Positions 59,849-64,000 of a stretch of DNA of 64,000 nucleotides are shown here, in pieces. How positions within the stretch are numbered: position 1 is the first letter of the stretch; each line of letters begins with the position of its first letter. Made by a program: the position numbers and the translations under genes. The notes beneath the pieces were generated by a model. The model saw nothing but the letters and a program-made list of their open reading frames with translations. It made no database searches and had not been told where the DNA came from. The stretch is from the NCBI RefSeq assembly GCF_900176165.1, contig NZ_FWWU01000005.1, positions 248,001 to 312,000 of the forward strand, written 5' to 3'. The stretch is from Deinococcus hopiensis KR-140. Lineage in GTDB: Bacteria > Deinococcota > Deinococci > Deinococcales > Deinococcaceae.

Positions 59849-62587
59849 ATGCGGCCTGACAAGCGCGGTGTCCTGGAACTCTTCGAGCGTCCCCAGCGGT
59901 ACGTGATTCCCCTCTATCAGCGGCGCTACGTGTGGACGGAGGAAAAGCAGTGGGAGCCATTGTGGGGGGACATCCGCCACCGCGCCGAGGCTGAACTCGA
60001 ACGCCGTGGACGCGTCAAGCCCCACTTCCTGGGGGCCGTGGTGCTGGCGGGCGTCCGCACTTTCGGGCGCGAGTTGCAGGCCTTTGACGTCATTGATGGG
60101 CAGCAGCGGCTGACCACCTTCCAGCTGTTTCTCGCAGCCTTCCGCGACGTGGCGAAGGAGCTGGGCATCCACGCCCTGGAGCGCGAACTCGAACGTGTCA
60201 CGGTCAATGACGGTTCCCTCAGTCACGACCTGGAGCGTTATAAGGTCTGGCCCACAAGGTTCGATCAGCCAGGGTTCCGGCGTGTCCTCGACCACGCGTC
60301 GGAAGAGGCCATCGAGCAGGAGGTGCGGGCGGCCCAACAGGACTTCCGGTTCGTGCCGAACACCCTGGCGGCCTACACCTACTTCCTGGGGGAACTGCGC
60401 ACCTGGCTGGAAGAAGACCCTGCACAGCGCGGCGAAGCCCTCTTCACCGCTCTGCGCCGATACCTGCAGGTCGTCACCATCGAACTTGAAGACGACGACG
60501 ATCCGCAGGTCATTTTCGAGACCCTGAATGCGCGCGGCGAGCCGCTGCAACCCGCTGACTTGGTGCGCAACCACATTTTCAGCGACGCCTCCCGCCGGGG
60601 TGAGAACGTCCACACCCTGTTTGAGCACTACTGGGCCCCGTTCGACGAGGACGGCAGCCTGTGGCGCACGGACGAGTCGCGGGGCCGAATCACTCGGCCA
60701 CAACTGGCGTGGTTCCTGACTGCCTTCCTGACCGTCAAGCTCGAAGAGGACATCACCGACGCCGTCATCTTCGACGCCTTCAAACGCTGGTGGGGCAGCC
60801 TGGGGACAGACACCAGCGCTGAGGCTGGACTGAAGGAATTGCTGCGCTATGCCCGCGCCTACCAACGTCTGCTCCAGTCCTCGCCGGACACGCGCCTCGG
60901 GGTGTTGTACCGCCGCCTCAAGGTGATGGACATCAGCACCTTGACGCCCCTGCTCCTGTACCTGCTGACCGACGCTGGGCTGAATGAGGCTGGCCTGAAC
61001 ACGGTGCTGAACGATCTCGAATCCTATGTGGTGCGGCGCTTCGCCCTGGGCCTGGGCAGCAAGAACTACAACCTGCTGTTCGTCCGATTGCTCCGTGAAC
61101 TCCGGCGGCTTCCCGAGGAAACGGACCTACGAACCTTTGTCCTCGCCTTCCTGTCCCGGGGCGAGGGCGACAGTGTCCGCTGGCCGACGGATCAGGAGTG
61201 GCGCTCGGCGCTGCTGACCCTGCCGATCTACAAGAAGGTGCGCCCCCGCGGCGTGGCGATGCTGCTGGAAGCCATCGACCTCCACCTGACGACGGGCAAG
61301 CAGGAAAAATTGCTGATCGCCGAGCCGCTGAGCGTAGAACATGTCCTGCCGCAGAAGTGGTCCCTCTGGCCTGCGCCTACCGCCCCAGAAGGCATCCTCG
61401 ACACTGCCGCGTGGCGCAACACCCTGCTGCACACCCTCGGCAACCTCACGCTGACGACACAGAAGCTCAACACTGCGCTGTCCAACGGTCCCTACGCGAA
61501 CAAGCGGGCGGAGCTGGCGAAGCAGAGCAGGCTCCGCCTCAACACCGTCTTCCAGACCCAGGAGCACTGGGACGAGGCGGTCATTCAGAAGCGCAGTCAG
61601 GCGCTGGCCGAGGACCTCCTGCACATCTGGCACGGTCCGGTCGGCCAGCCTGAAGAGGTGACGGTAGCGCCAACCTTTGAGCTGACCTCCGATGCATTCA
61701 CCACCATCCAGAACCTCAGGAAGGACCTGGACAGGAATTCCATTCCCAGCTTCTGGGTGGGGACCAGCACGGCGGGCGAAGACCTGATCCTGTACAGCTA
61801 CGACTGGGGCAGTCGCAGTGTCCGCTACCACGCTGAGGTGGTGGAAGACGAGGCTGGAGTGGAACTCCTGAAGCTCTCGCTGCGCGACACCTTCGCCGAA
61901 TACGCGGCGCAGAAACCGTTCGTGAGGGTGGCCCTGGCCCAGCTCGCCCTCCCGGTTCAGCAGACCTTCGGGTCGGCGCGCACGCAGGTCACGCCCACGG
62001 AACTGAGCGTCTGGCTCCCGGACGGGACCGATGTGGCGACGCTCCGCCGGGCCCTCGAACGCCTGGTGTCGCTGACCCTGCCCCTGATGGAGCGCGCCGC
62101 TGCGCAGACCAGGACGCGGAGCGAGGCTGGTGCCGTCCTCGACGCAATGGTGGACGCCCTGCACCCAGACCTGCCAGACGGCTTCTACTTCATGGCCGCT
62201 GACATCGGTGCCGAGAAGAAGTGGCGGCGTCTGGCGAATGCAGCATGGCCGAACCAGCTGCATTACGAACTCGGGATGGCGGGCGACAAGGTGGTCCTTC
62301 ACCTGCACGACGAACTGAAGATGGGAAGTGGCGAGAAAAGCCAGTTGGCCTCCATCTGGAAACCTCTGATCCACGCGACCCGCGAAGCCTTTCCAGCCTT
62401 GCTGGTCACCGGTGGAGAACGGGCCAGCGGAACGCGCTGGATCAACGTTCCGCTGGACGACGTGAGGGATAAGCAGACCCTTTGCGAGCGGATCCAGGCC
62501 TTCATCCACCTGACCCAGCCGACCATTGACGCTGCCTTTGAGTCGCGGGGCAACTCTGCTGCCCCCTCTCTTGGCCCTGAATCCTGA
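59849..62587 (+). CDS. GmrSD-like protein (DUF262 and DUF1524)
   Basis: 912 aa. The DUF262 (GmrS-like NTPase/nicking) domain begins near residue 5: V-I-P-L-Y-Q-R-R-Y-V-W, then F-D-V-I-D-G-Q-Q-R-L-T-T. DUF1524 (GmrD-like His-Me nuclease) follows around residues 485-570: V-E-H-V-L-P-Q-K and L-G-N-L-T-L-T. A further ~320-residue C-terminal region (G-F-Y-F-M-A-A-D-I-G) may be DUF4268-like. GmrSD proteins are modification-dependent type IV restriction enzymes. The ATG has no clear ribosome-binding site. Confidence 0.88.
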   Translation: MRPDKRGVLELFERPQRYVIPLYQRRYVWTEEKQWEPLWGDIRHRAEAELERRGRVKPHFLGAVVLAGVRTFGRELQAFDVIDGQQRLTTFQLFLAAFRDVAKELGIHALERELERVTVNDGSLSHDLERYKVWPTRFDQPGFRRVLDHASEEAIEQEVRAAQQDFRFVPNTLAAYTYFLGELRTWLEEDPAQRGEALFTALRRYLQVVTIELEDDDDPQVIFETLNARGEPLQPADLVRNHIFSDASRRGENVHTLFEHYWAPFDEDGSLWRTDESRGRITRPQLAWFLTAFLTVKLEEDITDAVIFDAFKRWWGSLGTDTSAEAGLKELLRYARAYQRLLQSSPDTRLGVLYRRLKVMDISTLTPLLLYLLTDAGLNEAGLNTVLNDLESYVVRRFALGLGSKNYNLLFVRLLRELRRLPEETDLRTFVLAFLSRGEGDSVRWPTDQEWRSALLTLPIYKKVRPRGVAMLLEAIDLHLTTGKQEKLLIAEPLSVEHVLPQKWSLWPAPTAPEGILDTAAWRNTLLHTLGNLTLTTQKLNTALSNGPYANKRAELAKQSRLRLNTVFQTQEHWDEAVIQKRSQALAEDLLHIWHGPVGQPEEVTVAPTFELTSDAFTTIQNLRKDLDRNSIPSFWVGTSTAGEDLILYSYDWGSRSVRYHAEVVEDEAGVELLKLSLRDTFAEYAAQKPFVRVALAQLALPVQQTFGSARTQVTPTELSVWLPDGTDVATLRRALERLVSLTLPLMERAAAQTRTRSEAGAVLDAMVDALHPDLPDGFYFMAADIGAEKKWRRLANAAWPNQLHYELGMAGDKVVLHLHDELKMGSGEKSQLASIWKPLIHATREAFPALLVTGGERASGTRWINVPLDDVRDKQTLCERIQAFIHLTQPTIDAAFESRGNSAAPSLGPES

Positions 62588-62604
62588 CCTGACTCCTCCT
62601 GGAT

Positions 62605-64000
62605 ATGCCCGCGATGAAGCCATCCGTCTTCCGTCCCAGCCGATACCAGCAGGCCATCTTCGACTTCGTGCGGAGTGGCAGCGGCGACGGTGTGGTCCGC
62701 GCGGCGGCTGGGGCGGGCAAGACGACCACGCTGGTCGAGATTGCCCGGCTCCGGCTCCTTCCGGGGGACCTCGACGCCTGCTTCCTGGCCTTCAACAGAC
62801 ACACGGCGGGTGAACTCCGGGCCCGTCTGCCCGGGCATGTTCGCGCCGATACCGTTCACGCGCTGGGCAGGCGAAGTCTCCTGGCCCGCTTCCCCATCCT
62901 GAAGAGCCGGGAGCCGGAGGGGCGCAAATCGCGGCACCTCATACGCGAACGCCTCAAGCAGATGCGGGGGGAGTTCGTGGTGGCTGAACACAACTGGAGG
63001 GTGGCCGAGCGGTACCTGCAAGACCTGCTGCGCTTCGCCATGGCCAATCTCACTGACACGAAGCTCGAAGAGGAGGTCGCTGCGCTCGCCGTGCAGTACA
63101 ACCTCGCGCCGCCTGAGGACCACGGCCTGGAGGTGCAGTGTCACCGGGAGGTCCAGCACATGCTGCGCCGCCGCCTGGAGCTGCTCAAGGCCCACCAGAT
63201 CTACGGCTTTGAGGACATGCTCTACCTCCCGGCAGTTCTGAAACTGCCCGTACAGCAGTACGGTTTCGTCTTCGTGGACGAGGCGCAGGACCTCAGCGCC
63301 GTGCAGCTGGAAGTGGTGCTGCGGGCTGTAAAGCCTGGCGGGCGGCGGCTGTTCGTCAGGGACGAGCGGCAGGCCACCTACGGCTTCACGGGGGCGGATA
63401 CCGATTCGCTGAGCCGGATCGTGGAGCGGACCGGCGCGAGTGTGCTGCCGCTGTCGATCACCTACCGCTGCCCGAAGTCGCACGTGGCCCTCGCGAAGCA
63501 CCTGGCCCCGGAGATCGAAGCGGCTCCGGGCGCGCCGGAAGGCCAGGTGTTCGTCATCAAGGAAGCGTGGCTCTCCCGCTGGGTCAAGGCCGGTGACCTC
63601 GTGATTTGCCGCTACACCGCTCCACTGGTACGGCAGTGCCTGACCCTCATCCGCTGCAACATCCCTGTCGTGGTCCGGGGGATGGACATCGGCACGCAGT
63701 TGCAGGAGATCAGCCGTCACCTGTTCGCCCGGGGACTGGAGGGCTGGGAAGTGGCGCTGGAAGCCTACCGGATCACCGAGGAGGCCCGCATCCGGCGGTA
63801 CGCCGCCACGGAGAACGACGCCGACAGGCAGGTGGCGCTCCGGATGGACCTGCTCACTTCGCTGAAGGTGCTGACGCGCGACGTGTACGAGCATGGCGGG
63901 CGGTACGTCGAAGAACTCTGCACCTTCCTGGCTGGATTCTTCAGCGACGAGGAGTCGCCCATCGTGTTCTCGACCATCCACAAGGCCAAGGGGCAGGAGG
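62605..64000 (+). CDS. UvrD/Rep-type superfamily I helicase, 5' part (runs off the window)
   Basis: At least 465 aa, incomplete at the window end. Motif I is A-A-A-G-A-G-K-T-T-T, motif II V-F-V-D-E-A-Q-D-L-S, and later I-T-Y-R-C-P and S-T-I-H-K-A-K-G-Q-E (motifs IV-V region). The Q-motif-like R-Y-Q-Q-A-I-F is at the start. It starts 17 bases after the GmrSD-like gene, so it is probably co-transcribed and may be a partner in anti-phage defence, or a repair helicase by coincidence. Confidence 0.85.
   Translation, partial: MPAMKPSVFRPSRYQQAIFDFVRSGSGDGVVRAAAGAGKTTTLVEIARLRLLPGDLDACFLAFNRHTAGELRARLPGHVRADTVHALGRRSLLARFPILKSREPEGRKSRHLIRERLKQMRGEFVVAEHNWRVAERYLQDLLRFAMANLTDTKLEEEVAALAVQYNLAPPEDHGLEVQCHREVQHMLRRRLELLKAHQIYGFEDMLYLPAVLKLPVQQYGFVFVDEAQDLSAVQLEVVLRAVKPGGRRLFVRDERQATYGFTGADTDSLSRIVERTGASVLPLSITYRCPKSHVALAKHLAPEIEAAPGAPEGQVFVIKEAWLSRWVKAGDLVICRYTAPLVRQCLTLIRCNIPVVVRGMDIGTQLQEISRHLFARGLEGWEVALEAYRITEEARIRRYAATENDADRQVALRMDLLTSLKVLTRDVYEHGGRYVEELCTFLAGFFSDEESPIVFSTIHKAKGQE

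Overview
The window is GC-rich bacterial chromosome (or megaplasmid) that looks like Deinococcus. The reasons are a Ro60/Rsr (TROVE) gene, very large MalT-type (LAL) regulators, stacked IS630/IS5/IS4/IS66 elements and short dispersed repeats. This assignment is an inference from gene content. I saw no tRNA, rRNA or CRISPR array.

Layout. 1-4.6 kb: decayed sequence and an rsr (Ro60) gene that has lost its 5' end and is split by an IS630 element, which itself carries an IS5-family element. 4.6-12.4 kb: a nucleotidyltransferase, a methyltransferase, small proteins, decayed DNA and a LuxR-type LAL regulator. 12.9-26.4 kb: a RiPP (lanthipeptide-like) locus. An operon with overlapping genes encodes an M50 membrane protease, a full-length LanB dehydratase, a medium-chain dehydrogenase and an ABC exporter. 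A divergent LAL/SARP-type regulator follows, then an IS1031-group IS, then five tandem precursor genes that share one leader. Four precursors end in a conserved Gly-Thr-Ser-Lys-(Arg/Asn)-Cys tail. The fifth has no cysteine and is proline-rich. No LanC cyclase is present. 26.4-30.1 kb: an IS pile-up holding a decayed IscB gene. 30.1 kb: a MOSC protein. 31.6-47.6 kb: a divergent catabolic region. One arm has ABC sugar-type uptake genes, three two-domain NTF2-like proteins, a histidinol-dehydrogenase-family enzyme, a nitrilase and a second binding protein. The other arm has a cupin, an alpha/beta hydrolase, an HpcH/HpaI aldolase, a second histidinol-dehydrogenase-family enzyme, a LacI regulator and an SDR. 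Two identical 14-bp palindromic operator sites sit at the two promoters. 47.7-48.4 kb: an IS66 remnant. 48.4-54.0 kb: a vWA / Ser-Thr kinase / FHA / PP2C signalling operon. 54.4-64.0 kb: small secreted and hypothetical genes (two frameshifted), a probable PD-(D/E)XK protein, a DUF7660-like gene, and a GmrSD-like (DUF262/DUF1524) gene next to a UvrD-type helicase that runs off the window.

The strongest candidate for something undescribed is the LanC-less locus with LanB, dehydrogenase, M50 protease and five precursors. The gene set predicts Ser/Thr dehydration followed by possible reduction to D-amino acids, with at most one ring per peptide, and a proline-rich linear product from the same leader. 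Proposed chemistry and substrates are inference; gene families, motifs, overlaps and repeats are read directly from the sequence.
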